64,000 bases of DNA from Micromussa lordhowensis (taxonomy: Eukaryota; Cnidaria; Anthozoa; Scleractinia; Lobophylliidae): contig OZ026603.1 in assembly GCA_964020085.1 (NCBI GenBank), positions 242,001 through 306,000 of the forward strand. The letters run 5' to 3'. The translations under genes and the position numbers were made by a program. Positions 1-11,623 of this stretch are shown here, one piece after another. Positions within the stretch are counted from its first letter, which is position 1; every line of letters starts with the position of its first letter. Under the pieces are notes generated by a model. It did not search any database, was not told where the DNA came from, and was given only the letters and a program-made list of their open reading frames with translations.

Positions 1-192
1 AACTTCAATTACTGCATATAATATTGACAATTGACAAGAACATAACTGGTTTGAGTGGCCGTATAAACTGGGTATAATAATTACAAACGATTATACAGGT
101 TGGGATTTCAGAATGTGGCTGTTGGCCGTATCAACGGCGTGGCCGCATTGACGAGGTTATCTTATAGGAAAATGTTACCGTTAGGCGGAGTT

Positions 193-3100
193 TCACTGTA
201 CATACTTTTTTCTGTAAGGCGTCGCCTCAGTCAGGCAGAACTTGATAACTGAAGAACTGAGGTCCTCCAACCAGCTGTCGTTGTTTGTATCGATGCTGGT
301 CTCTTTTGGAGGTGACACAGGAAACTGAGCCATTTCATCGGTAACCGTTGCATCTGAGGATCAAGTTATTTTCCGTTAGCGAAACTGTGGACACAAACCA
401 TTGTTTGAACTGTTCTGTGTATGGGAGCATGACCTGGGGTGGGGTTCATCTCCTTGGTTTCTTTCCGTCATTTTATTCGGATTCTTCACTACTGAGTGGT
501 CGCTGAATTAAGTATACATGATGAAACATACCTTGCTGACAATTTTCCTTCATGAAATTCACAAAGGCGCACACGGCATCTCTTAAAGCAGACTCTGGCT
601 GAAAACAAAAACCCAAAAATCCATTTGTTAATACACAAAGTGTATTTGTAAATATAACAAACTAATAAGGTACATAACAATATTCATATAGTGCTCTCCT
701 TCGCGGCAGTTGTTTTTGTCCTCACAGGTAAAATGGCGGCTGAGAAAGGGACTAGATGTAGTCGCTGTTAATTTTTCCAAAACAAAAGCAAGCCAACTCT
801 GTTGAAAGGAATTATTTTTTTCCGACAAAGATTACTCCTTTAGAAAATGTATAAGGAAGCCTACGAAGGTATATTCAATGGAAATCAGCTAGTCTTTGTT
901 GACCTTCCATCAGATAACATGGCGTCAATAACCAAGGAAGAGTAACAAGTCTACTTGATGACAGCAAGTTGGGAGAGGAACAAATAACTGAATTACCTGG
1001 GCCTTAAAGACAAAGGCTTGCTCTAACAAGCACACCACACGATCAAAGTCTTTTTCTTGTTGAGCAATCTTGGCACGACACAGCCAATAGTTTGCTATCT
1101 GAGAGGCGTGTGGGCAAGACGAATTGTACAAGTCAAGTTTGGCGGCAATTATCTCTGGGTCGCATTCGCCCTGAAAACAAACAAAATAATCAACATTAGA
1201 CATGCATCCGTTTGTACCGGCCCAAGCAACTGGCTCTGACAACTATAAGACGAAGTCGGAGAACAAAATGACGATGTTTTACTGTAGATATCAGCCAATC
1301 ATGGGACGATGACGACGTTCAAATTTTTGCCCGGGTATAATCTCCGTCCAAGGGATTATCAAGGTCTCGTCTCCTTCCCAAAACCAGCAAATAGGCCTTG
1401 AGATAGAACCCGCAGGGGAAGCGGAAGAGAGGCAGGCAGAGGAACAGCTGGCGACGGTCAATGGAGGGGAAATGAGAGAGGCAGGCTTCAACTGGCAACA
1501 GTTGGAGAGACAGTCACAAGACAAAGAGGGATCGAGAGACTTCCTTAAGGACCTATGCCCCCACCCCCCACCCCCCGGGATGCTTCCAAAGCTCTTTATG
1601 CACAAGTGACCGTAGGCACGCATAGTTTTTGTCTTGTTGTCAGACCGATGTCTATTCAGTTCAGGAATGGTTTTCGGCCGTCACTGGGGCCGATCGAAAA
1701 TGCGGGCAGGAGGCGAGCGTGGTCCACTGACCCACAGCCTGGGACAGGCTACCGCGCTTATATTTCATCATCAATGGTGACACAGAGAATTAACTCTGAA
1801 GTGTAAATTTAAGTGCTAAATAAACCCGTGAATAACCCACTGGGCGTTAGGGTGTCACCATTTGTGTTCTTAGCGCTACGCGGCACAACATTCATATGTA
1901 CCCTTACTTTCTCTTCGCCGCGATTCACCATCTAAATCGTCCCCGACTTTCTGTGTCCGACCTCGTAGCTCAGTCGGCAGACTAACGGTCCATCTAATCC
2001 GGAGGTCGTGGGTTCGATTCCCACCGAGGTCAAGATATTTTTTTCTCCACCTCGTGTGGTTCCCTGATTCCCTTTACTAGGGCTAACGCCCAGTGGGTTA
2101 TTCACGGGTTTATTTAGCACTTAAATTTACACTTCAGAGTTAATTCTCTGTGTCACCATTTGTGTTCTTAGTGCTACGCGGCACAACATTCATATGTACC
2201 CTTACTTTCTCTTCGCCGCGATTCACCATCTAAATCGTCCCCGACTTTCTCTGTCCGACCTCGTAGCTCAGTCGGCAGAGTAACGGTAGATCTAATCCGG
2301 AGGTCGTCAGGGTTCGATTCCCACCGAGGTCAAAAGATTTTTTCTTCACCTCGTGTGATTCCCTGATCCCCTTTACTAGGGCTAACGCCCAGTGGGTTAT
2401 TCACGGGTTTATTTAGCACTTAAATTAACACTTCAGTTAATTCTCTGTGTCACCATTTGTGTTCTTAGTGCTACGCGGCACAACATTTATATTTCATCAT
2501 CGCCTCCCAAGGTAGGATGAAAAACATTTTTCTGTTTGTTCACATGGAGTGTCTGGGTCCACATGCGGGAGAGAGTTTGACGATTTGATGGGTGGGATGG
2601 ATTTAGTGAATGATTTACTGGTCATTTTAAAAAGCGGGCGGCTCTACAGAGGCTTCAGTGAAAGCAAAATTCCAGGATCGGTGCAGAGTGGCACAGTTGT
2701 TATGTGCTAGAAGTTCGACTGTAGTAAAGAATCACCATCAGCTAACTTGGGCTTGTTTCAAGTCACCGATGTGATATGGACTTATTTTACATTTCGGCAG
2801 CAACTCAAGATCGTTTACTATTGTATTCTGGTTTGACTGCGTCACGCTTAAATACAAACCATAGCCGTGTGAAGCCTACCAAAAAGTACAATAGAAGACA
2901 CATGATACTGAGTAACGTATTAAGACTAGAGAACAACTGCCAACGGTAGTGACTGAAATAGGTGCAATTAATGACATGGTCTGTAAGGATTATCTTGCCA
3001 AGCCTTGTTCAGATTTCTTTTTCAGAATAAAATTCCTTTGCCTTTTATATTTTGTTTTAGGATCGTTTAGTACAAGTTACGGCCACATCAGTTTATTATT

Positions 3101-6100
3101 TTCGAACAAATCCGGCGCACAAATCAAGAACGAAACCGTCAGTTTTTGATTCAAGGAATATCAGTAAATGATGCTTACTTTTTCCAACTGTAGCAGACAT
3201 TCTTGAAGTTTGTCTTCAATATTTTCTCCTTCCCCGGGTGAGATTGCACAAGTTACACTTTCATCCAATGCACCATCAGCTTCTGCACAACAATCAAACG
3301 AGAGCCTCTTTATTTCCTCAGGTCGCACTTGTCTCTTGATCCAACTGGAATGTTTCATTACACTTGGAGTCTTGTACTTTGGTGTTTTCCTGTACCAAAG
3401 CGAAAAACTATTAATGTCATAAATTTTGAATCGTCCGGCTTACAACTTTCGTCCATTTTCACTTGAAAACAGACAAAATCAATTAAAGTACATGTATATT
3501 TTTACCCTCCTCTCTTCTTATTTTTTAAAAAGTATCCACATTTCAGAGCGTTTCCGAAAGTTTCTCTCGCTCATTAAAACTATCAATCATCTTTTTCAAC
3601 CTTGTAAGTGTGAACAGAACGCCAAAATTTATGAAAATGTCCATTTTCAAAAGAGAAAGGAAAACAATAGACAGGTACAGTTCAATGTGACATTTTTCCC
3701 ATCAAGAGCCTGATTTCTGGTGAAAAGCGACCACATGTCGCTAAGTAATTCAATGTACATGACTTCATACACGGACACAGAACTGACTTGGATTAACTGG
3801 CAAGACATAGATTGAGTTATAAATTAATCAAGAACTCTAGTAAGTGGCGATTTAGCAGTTACTTACCCTTTTTCAGTTAGCCAAAGTTCCAAACGTTCCC
3901 TGTACACAAGCACCAGAAAACAATGTTCAGTTAAAACTTTACACTACATAATATTAATCAATTAGAAAACTACAACAAAAAACCACACAGTATACAACTG
4001 AGTGTGAACAGGGCTTATTTGGATACTTTGTGTGACACATTTCTTGCTGTACATTTAAGTTGTACTCAATACAAATTGAGAGGTCCTGCAGATACTGTAA
4101 ATGTTGATCCCACCAAAGGAGTTTGTGATGAGAATTCACAAGACATTAACTTATATATGTACACCCCTACTCAGTATTAACCTTATTGCAGTTCCACAGG
4201 TACACCAACCTCATATCAAGCGTTTTATCTTTGTATGACTTGGTTTCAGGATTACTGAAGTCAGCTTCATGTCTGTCAACATTTGAGAGTGGAGCCTGTG
4301 TTGCTCTAACCAAATATTTCTCCTTTGATTGACGCCCACAGCTTGACTGTGTGGTGCTAGGTTTGTGATGGGAGGGGAGGGAAGGGGCAAGATAACCTGT
4401 TCTCTTGATAGTTGATTTTGCCTTTGATACTGGCTTTGCACTAGCTGGGGTGCAATATACATCACTGTTCTCCCTGTAGATTAAAAAAGAATGAAAGTCA
4501 CATCATACATGTATTACATATTTTTACTTGTTTCAACTTACAAATGGTAAGTACTAAATAGCTATTGTCAAAAAGCAGCTAAAGAACTGTCTCCAAGTAT
4601 TTGTTCAAAACTTCAAGGTCTTCCATTTTGAAGACAGGTTTATTTCCATTATTTGTTTCTGCCATTTGTCAAACAGAGTTCAACACAATTAAATTCTTTT
4701 TGTTGGGTAGGGCTGGGGCATTCTGAAGATGTCACATGATAGCGGTGCACCACACAGTTTAAAATATAAGTAACTTACAGTTTGTGGTAAAGATTTATGT
4801 TTTCTTTTTCTTCAGCTGGCTTTCTGTTCCATTTTTTCATCATTGCTTTAGATTTCATAACAGGCCTTTCTGGGTTGCCCTTCCTGGAGATCATAAAAAA
4901 TGAGCTTCATGAAATCAAGCTACTTGATTGTTTAGGAGAAACATTATAACTAACACTAAGACTAAGACTTACAAGATGAAGGGCGAAACACAATATTACA
5001 TTCATTTCATAAACCCTACACTGTAAAACTCTGTTTTTTGGCCACAAATCTTAATACACAAAACAGATCTGTTTGAAATCAGGGTTGTAGTCAAGAAAAG
5101 ATGCAGCCTCTTTGTCAAGTATCAGCTAATAGACCCTATTAGAAAACATAACAACATGATAAAAATATGACAATCAAGTTACTTGAAAAAAAGACAATAC
5201 CCCTTTTCAGCCCTCCACATTTCAAGCCTTTCCCTGAAACATTAAGAAAAAAATATTACTGCATATCATTGTGAGTGTTTGCATTAGAGTTACAAGTACA
5301 AGTAACAATAAGAAATCTAACTGGGTTCACATAGGAAAGGTGTCTTGTGAGGTCTCAGCTACATTTGTATGTCTAAAATGAACACATGTAGTATTCAACA
5401 GCTACATACATGTACCTCTTCCTGCTTTCACTGGGCTGTGAGCAGAATGAGACAACTTGTTGACAAACAAACACTGCCAATTACTGCTTTAGAGAGTCAT
5501 TAAAAAACAAAATTAATGATTTAACAGTTATAAAATTTATCTGCTTTAATAAGTCACTTTGCTCAATTTACCTCATACTAAGAGTCTTGTCCATATGTGT
5601 TTTGGGATTTCCAGCTGTCATATCTGACCTTCTTGGGTTTGGGAGATTTTGAATATTGCGAGGTGATTTTCTTGCTACAACATTTAATGTATTTCTTCTT
5701 TTCTTTAAGCAAGCAAGGTTATCTTTATCATCAGGGATTCTCTTGTATCCTGATGCAGCCTTAAGTAAAACACATAGAGAGGTATCATATTTCAAACAAA
5801 CTCAATTTACATTGTAATTGTCAGTCAGTCAGTTGTTTAGTGAGTTATGAGTGCAAGAACTACAGCCAAGAGAACAAGTTTTCCATTGAAATCACACTAA
5901 TCTTGTTTCCAGAGTGTGGTAACGGGTAGCCCATAATGTGTTTTTGGGGCTCATTATGCGTGACGACTGACAAGACATTAAAACCTGTGCATTGAAGGCA
6001 CAGGTTCTTGTCTTACAGGAGCTTGAACTGCTGAAAGGGGTGATTGGGAGACTGGGAGTGAGCAAGAAGATGCAATGGGGAGCTGGTAGCTAGTGAGGAG

Positions 6101-6986
6101 CGCGAGTACAGGGAGCGAGCTATTCACAGTATTCAGGCTAACCTGGGAACTATTCAGGTTAACTGAATCATAATTTAGCAATCAGGAAGTGCAATCACCT
6201 CATACCAGAAACAAATTTCCCATGAATTAAATTAGCTAAAAACATGCTTTTAGATGGTTGTTTGTTTTATAGTGAATGGTACTACTAAAAAATGTAACTA
6301 AAATAGGCCCTAACAGGAAACGTCTATTAAAATGAAGAGATCGATCAGTATACACATCTCCCATAGTAGCAGCAACAATAACAGCAACAATGAAACTAAC
6401 AACAACAACCGAGTAGCAGTAGCAGTAGGCGATTTGTCTTTACTTTTAAGATTTTAAATCAAGCAAGATAAATTCTGCAATCAGTTAACAGGTAATGACA
6501 ATATAGCATACCTTTTCCTTCACGTTTCTGTTCGTCGATGGTTCCTTAACGTTCCTAAGGAGAACGAGAAAGGAGTAGTTTTAGACAAGGGTAACACAAC
6601 GAAATCGATGATTGATACTTAAGTCTACAATGATGTACCCAAGACAATTGTTAAAGATAAGCTTTTTTAAGTTAACGATATCAGTGTCCAACAATTTTGA
6701 GAAGTAACCTTTTTGAGAATCGATGAGTGTTGTTATTCATGTCTAACGAAACAGCTGATCTCGAACGATTAACAGAAGTCCCAACATCGCAAGCCAACGA
6801 CCGTCTCATTCGACGCCACTTTTCCAACTTTTCTTTCATAAGATCTGCAAGGAATAAATGAAATTGTTCAAAAAATGATTAATTCTTTCGTCGATTGTTT
6901 TCATTTTTTTAGGAAATTTAGTTACCAGCTGAACAAGGTGCTTTGTTAGTCGCGGGTCCAACAAAACACTTCCTATTGTCCGCCAT
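193..6986 (-). CDS. CKAP2: CKAP2-like spindle/cytoskeleton-associated protein, 12 exons
   Basis: Coding exons, high to low: 6986-6926, 6844-6709, 6554-6512, 5759-5572, 5233-5201, 4883-4779, 4473-4210, 3899-3867, 3389-3179, 1170-997, 598-532, 353-193. All junctions are GT-AG and in phase, giving 491 aa. The start is the ATG at 6986 (MADNRKCFVG). The C-terminal ~190 residues resemble the CKAP2 C-terminal family: a PHA...NYWLCRAKIAQ stretch, then EQAFVFKAQPES and SSVIKFCLTEATPYRKK close to the end. Three short repeats of form (K/R)E(K/R)LExW lie near residues 25, 144 and 278; the last two sit on 33-nt microexons followed by EKGK. The middle is basic, Ser/Lys-rich and probably disordered. Vertebrate CKAP2/CKAP2L bind and stabilise spindle microtubules; the role here is inferred. 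A transposon lies immediately upstream of the start codon. The donor after 4210 (GTTGGT) is weak. Confidence 0.85.
1773..2486 (+). mobile_element. Dimeric tRNA-derived SINE with an inverted 5' segment
   Basis: Two head-to-tail units each contain a tRNA-like head: an A-box-like TAGCTCAGTCGGCAGA and a perfect B box GGTTCGATTCC at about 2011 and 2311. The composite is bounded by a 15-bp direct repeat TTATATTTCATCATC (1758-1772 and 2487-2501), a length typical of LINE-mobilised insertions. The first ~75 bp (1774-1850) are an inverted copy of the segment that ends each unit (about 2085-2160 and 2385-2460). It lies in intron 9 of the CKAP2-like gene. I do not call functional tRNA genes, because the stems are imperfect and the context is repetitive. 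Confidence 0.75.
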
Positions 6987-6992
6987 TTTTTC

Positions 6993-7012
6993 GGGTAGCG
7001 AATTCCCACATC

Positions 7013-7046
<34 letters not shown>

Positions 7047-8416
7047 AATGTCAGCGGTCACCGCACCTTATTAATATTCAACTATCGAAGCCTGCAGTTA
7101 ACCAGCGGGGAACCAGCGGTACTTCCTTGTACAATAAATAGCAATGATGGTTAATAAAATAGACAGGCCAAACACGACTCCCATTGGTCCTTAGCCAGCC
7201 AATGGCGTAATGTACTTTTCGATCCTTACTTTTTTGAAGCTCGACCTCGTTATTTTGTGTTTCTTTGACGGCATGTTTCTAGATTTCTCATGCACTCGAT
7301 GGCTGTTCTCTACAATATGGAGCTATTTTGATAAACGCACATGTTCGTTTTGCAAACTCCGTCTTAAAATGGAGTTGATGCTATATGTTGAGTACGTAAT
7401 TTTTGCTTTATGCTCCTTGACGTTGGTTGAGTGCTGGTATGTCTAGCACGATGTAGAACGGGGCCTGTCCATTAAAAACATATCAGTGTGTAAAATGGGG
7501 TTGACAGGCCTACACGACTCCTACGGTTCGTGGCATTTATACATTTGCCGTTTTCTTTTCGGTCTCTCGACCTTTTTGTCGCTTCGTATAATTTGTGTTA
7601 TAAGGAGAAAGAAGAGCCGTTAAGATCGTGCTATGGCAAATTTTAAGAGGTCATAGGTCTGCATGATTTCCGCTGTTATCTGCATGTCGCTTCGTTGTGT
7701 TTGACACCTCTATAATTTGCCATGTGCTATTGTATTGTTTCGGCTCATTTATATTGCAAGATATGTTTTGAAGTCTCCAAGTATTTGCTTTTGAGGGACA
7801 AAATATGACGTTTACTGTGAACGTGCTACTAACTTGCATTCTAAATTGTGACGCCAGGCCCGGCTATGATTAGAACTGTTTGCGAGTACAGTAGATAGAT
7901 TCTTGTCACGGGTATCATATTTGCCCTTTGTACGTTTTTCTTCGGAGACACCGTAGCTGTACTTCGAGAAAGCTATACGCTTGTCTAGCGAAATTCTTAT
8001 GTTTCTTGCAGCTATCTGGTCGAGCTTATGTCTCTGGAGCTCGATGTATAGGTTTATTCCTCCTTTGATCGTTCTGGTACCTTTTGTTCCTCCATCCCAT
8101 CTAAAAATCCGTAGCCAAAATCCTCGTCAATGCATGCCTCAGAGAGATTAGTTCGAATGAATTGGATTTCATTTCTTACAAGCGTAGATTGCTTGCAGGA
8201 AACATCCGAATCAATGCAAGGGCTTGTAGTCCGCGTTGAAGAAGGGAAAAAGTCGGAAGCCATTCAGAAAACTGCGAGTTATTATCCGAAATAGAGAGGT
8301 GTTGGATGCACAGAAAAAGCGCGCGAAGTTACCGCTGGTAAACAGCTGATTCATGTTTAATCAAATGCCAGTTACGACATTGTTCACAGTCTGTCAGTGG
8401 GGTGACCGCTGACATT

Positions 8417-8450
<34 letters not shown>

Positions 8451-8470
8451 GATGTGGGAATTCGCTACCC
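6993..8470. mobile_element. Non-autonomous Mutator-like element (MULE), 1478 bp
   Basis: The ends are 70-bp inverted repeats (6993-7062 and 8401-8470), identical base for base and starting GGGTAGCGAATTCCC. The element is flanked by a 9-bp direct repeat CATTTTTTC (6984-6992 and 8471-8479). Long inverted repeats with a 9-bp target duplication are the hallmark of Mutator-like transposons. No transposase-like frame is visible, so it would need a partner in trans. The perfect repeats suggest a recent insertion. It separates the CKAP2-like start codon from the ancestral upstream sequence. Confidence 0.85.
8054..8263 (-). other. 69-codon ORF inside the MULE
   Basis: An ATG-started frame (MASDFFPSS...) ends in an acidic and basic tail (MEEQKVPERSKEE). 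It is the best coding-like frame in the element and runs in the direction of the CKAP2-like gene. I do not recognise it. It could be a captured host fragment, as in Pack-MULEs, or chance. Confidence 0.25.
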
Positions 8471-8670
8471 CATTTTTTCGAACTTGAGGACGCCGTTATG
8501 TCGACCTCGCTGATTGGATGCTTTCATGTGAGCTGCATGTGAGCTGCAATGCAAGCTGCAATGTGAGCAACCTCGTTCCCAGGCTCTCTCTCCTCCGCCA
8601 GAGGAGAGAGAGCCTGGGAACGAGGTTGCAATGTGAGCATGAAAAGCCAGCGGTAACCAAACTAATCAAA
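8471..8670. promoter_or_regulatory. Probable ancestral bidirectional promoter
   Basis: Before the MULE inserted, the CKAP2-like ATG (the copy now at 8473) and the ATG of the plus-strand gene at 8671 would have been about 198 bp apart, head to head. Such spacing is usual for shared promoters. The interval now also carries a 59-bp palindromic element. No TATA box is evident. The call rests on geometry only. Confidence 0.45.
8569..8627. mobile_element. 59-bp palindromic mini-element with target duplication
   Basis: Two perfect 27-bp inverted arms beginning AACCTCGTTCCCAGG surround a 5-nt loop (CGCCA). An 11-bp direct repeat GCAATGTGAGC lies directly on both sides (8558-8568 and 8628-8638), so it looks like a discrete insertion. 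It lies in the likely 5' UTR of the plus-strand gene at 8671 and would form a strong RNA hairpin if transcribed. Confidence 0.7.
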
Positions 8671-10139
8671 ATGGCGGAACAAGTCGAGTTTGATTCTGTA
8701 CACACTCTTAATTTGTTACTCGAAAAAGCTGTTAAATTTCCAAGCCAACAACATTCTGTAATTGAGAAAATTATCTCCATTCTCAGGGTAACAAAGTTGG
8801 ATGCCAAAGGCTTAAAAGCAACGTTGGAATTTTACAAATATCTTTACCCAATTGCTGTCGTTCCGTTTAAAAGGAACCTTTTTGCTCGTGGTGTTTTGAG
8901 TGAAGAAGATATTACTAAGTCAGCCCTTCCTTCTTTTTTGGCCAAGGTTTTATTTGCAGTTGTGACAAAGTCGGCCACAGATTGTGCTGAATACTGTGCG
9001 AACGTTTGGGTAGAGAGGTATGCTATATCACGTCACTAGCAAAACCTGGTAAAGCAATTAATTTTCAGAATATTTACTGACTTAAATGTTTTGTATTGTA
9101 GATGTGAATCACTATATATCTGACCTCCCAGTTTTTCCCCACAATGTGGCTTTCTATTTTGGGAGTGTCAGCAATTCGAATAACGAGAAATAATGTATTC
9201 AGAAAATCTGAAGTATTGACTCTGTACTTTCCAGGCAGTGCCATAATACATTTGAAATTTGCCTGTCACAAGCCTGATTATTCCTTTTATAATTGGTGAA
9301 ATTTTCAACAACAATTACGCTTGAGGATATTTTTTTACAATTTATCACTGTGTTTACAGATAATGATAATAACACAATAATAAATAATGATAATAACTTT
9401 ATTCAAGAATCAGTTATGACACCACTGATTGGCTACTCTAAAAAATTTTGGAAAATGAAATGTCGAAGACCTGAAAAAAATCTGTCACAAAAATAGGAGT
9501 AGACAACTGAGATAGTCTATCAATTGATGTACCAGTTGATGCAGGAATTTGTTTTTTGTTTTTTTCAGAGTGGAAGCCCAGCACAGGGAGCCTAATGAAC
9601 TATTCAAGCTGGACCTACCAAATCCTATGGGATTCTTAGACAACAAACATTCATCACAACATGTTTCCTCTGCTATTTTAACATCATTTAGTTTGTTAAC
9701 CAATGTGCAAAGGCAAACATTGATGTTGGAATGTTCTTCACTCTTAGAAGGTATTCCTTCTCAGTTTTACATCAGGATTCTTGTTGGCTTGTTTGTTTTC
9801 CTTGAACTTTACAGATCCCAGTTAAACGCAGACAATGATGCTTATCTTCCAGAGGTTAGAATTTGGACAGATACTTGGATGCATTTGTTGGCTGCCAGTC
9901 TTGTTAGGAAGTATAAGAAAAGTTCACAACAGAAAATGTTAATCCAAACACAAAGATGTAATCTGACAGTTCATCACATACTGTGTGGATTAATGGTCTC
10001 TACAAACTCTTTTCTTCTATTGAGATCTTATTCTTGTATTCGTAGCAAGCTTTTGAAAGGATTGGGCCAATTGATATTGTGCAGTTCTGGCTTTACTTTC
10101 ACCTGGCTTAATACAATAAAAGCTTATTTTGAGTTCTAA
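8671..10139 (+). CDS. Conserved-looking protein of unknown function, 305 aa, two exons
   Basis: Exon 1 is 8671-9017, starting ATGGCGGAACAAG and ending at donor AG|GTATGC. Exon 2 is 9569-10139 after a strong T-rich acceptor. The join restores one frame (...VWVERVEAQHREPNEL...). The protein is Leu-rich and predicted largely helical. It has no signal peptide, obvious membrane segment or motif I recognise. A helical-repeat or scaffold fold is possible. A poly(A) signal follows 49 bases after the stop. It is head to head with the CKAP2-like gene and may have shared a promoter with it. The last ~50 residues could be an artefact if a further 3' splice exists. Confidence 0.75.
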
Positions 10140-10187
10140 GGACAGAAAAACTAACTTTTGTATCCAAAACCACCTGTTTGTGAACAG

Positions 10188-10193
10188 AATAAA
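10188..10193 (+). terminator. Poly(A) signal AATAAA
   Basis: Canonical hexamer 49 bases after the stop codon of the 305-aa gene. Confidence 0.6.
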
Positions 10194-11623
10194 AAGTATG
10201 TAATTTACTGTTTTATTCTAGTTTGTGTCTGTTTCAACTCTCTTGTCTGGCTTTGGGTGTTAGCTTGTTTCCTGTGAGGTTTCAATTCATGGCCACTTAG
10301 GATGGTTTGAATGTTCTAAGAGTACTTCTAACAAATGGTGTGTGATACTGAATACTATTCAGTGGGCTTTGCTGTAACCTGCAAGGTGAAGGCTATGATC
10401 TCAACTGGCTAAACACCCAACAGTGGGAAATCTTGTTGCAGAATTTCAGCAATGTTAATCTAAATCCCTTGAATTTTCAACCAAAAAACAAGTATTGTTT
10501 ATTCAATTCACTTTATGGCAGAACTAAAGATACTCTGATTTCTCTACCCTTTTCATACACCTCTGTTTGTGAAATCCCTATGTTTTTATATACCTGAAGC
10601 CTGAGAAAGGTACGCTTTTCGGGTGGAGCCTTCCCGTAGAGGTCGTTATAGGGAACACCACCTCCCGGGGGAAGCTTAAGCTCCGGAAAATTCGTCAACT
10701 AGAAAAGCAAAATGATTAGTCATATGAATTGATGACTGATTCCAGCTTATCGTTCAAAGAAGTCGTTTCCTGAGCTTGTTCAAGCGGAGGTGAATTATTG
10801 TCTTTCTGGAAATGTTTCTCATTCGTGCATTCCTTGCTTCCGCTTAGATGTTTGACAATGGAGCCATTCGTCACGAACACGACGGGAGACTGTAAAACTC
10901 GATGTATTTTCGAACGCCTACGTGGATCTATGAATGGACTCGCGTTATTTAATTAACACAAAAACCGTCTCCATTCTCAGCCTTTCATAAATCATTGTCC
11001 GAGTTCAGTGGCTCACAGCCACTTTGATTCGTAAATTGTTTAGACGGTATAGAAAGTACTTTTTGGGTATGTGTGTCATTTTCTGCGTTCAGTGGCTTAC
11101 AGCCACGTTGATAGGATAAATTAAATATATCACCTTGAAAGCTTCACTTTGATTCATGGAAGGGGACAAGAACCTCTTTTCCAAGGTGGTGCATTCCTGT
11201 AGTTTCCAGAGGGCCACTTGATGCGTGCGATGTACAACTGCTCAGTAAAAGAATATATAGGTAACATCTTGGTTATAGAAGAGCAGTCCTGGAATATTGA
11301 GCGATTCTGTTTTTTTTCTAAATAATATCATCGATTAAACGTGCATTGCGTCAATAGCCTCTTAATACGAGTCATTACGAACATGATTCATAATGAACAT
11401 TCCACAGATGAAAGCCTCAGTCCCGAAACGTCTGAACATTTTTTATACTTTGGCACTTTCAGCAAGATTCTTAACTTTTATTTATCTTAATACGACTGAC
11501 TGAGTGCCGCCACTTTGGAAATTTCTCGAAAATACCTGCTTTTTATACAAAATTACCGGTGATGAAATTAAGACCGGGAGAAAATCCTGTAGTCGGCTCG
11601 TACCAGGTAAACATGGTGATATA
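10194..11623. other. Intergenic stretch, repeat-derived
   Basis: It separates the 305-aa gene from the 3' end of paralogue A. It holds a coding-like repeat fragment (10513-10700, minus) and two copies of an approximate CAGTGGCT(C/T)ACAGCCAC palindrome (near 11008 and 11091). A GATGAAAGCC...CCCGAAACGTC segment near 11408-11432 resembles retroelement ends with hammerhead-like motifs. No gene was found. Confidence 0.5.
10513..10700 (-). other. Coding-like fragment, probably from a dispersed repeat
   Basis: An open minus-strand frame (FPELKLPPGGGVPYNDLY...) has an acceptor-like TTCTAG before it and a donor-like CAG|GTATAT near 10592. The composition looks protein-like. There is no partner exon nearby. 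I suspect a translated fragment of a dispersed cnidarian repeat. Confidence 0.3.

Noticed and set aside
1675..1750. Segment with CACTGGGGCCGATCGAAAA similar to 52650-52690
   Set aside because: A shared repeat fragment, but no complete ends or target duplication could be defined.
1960..2335. Two tRNA-like sequences with good B boxes
   Set aside because: They sit in tandem repeat units with a LINE-type target duplication, and their acceptor and D arms are imperfect, so they are read as SINE heads, not tRNA genes.
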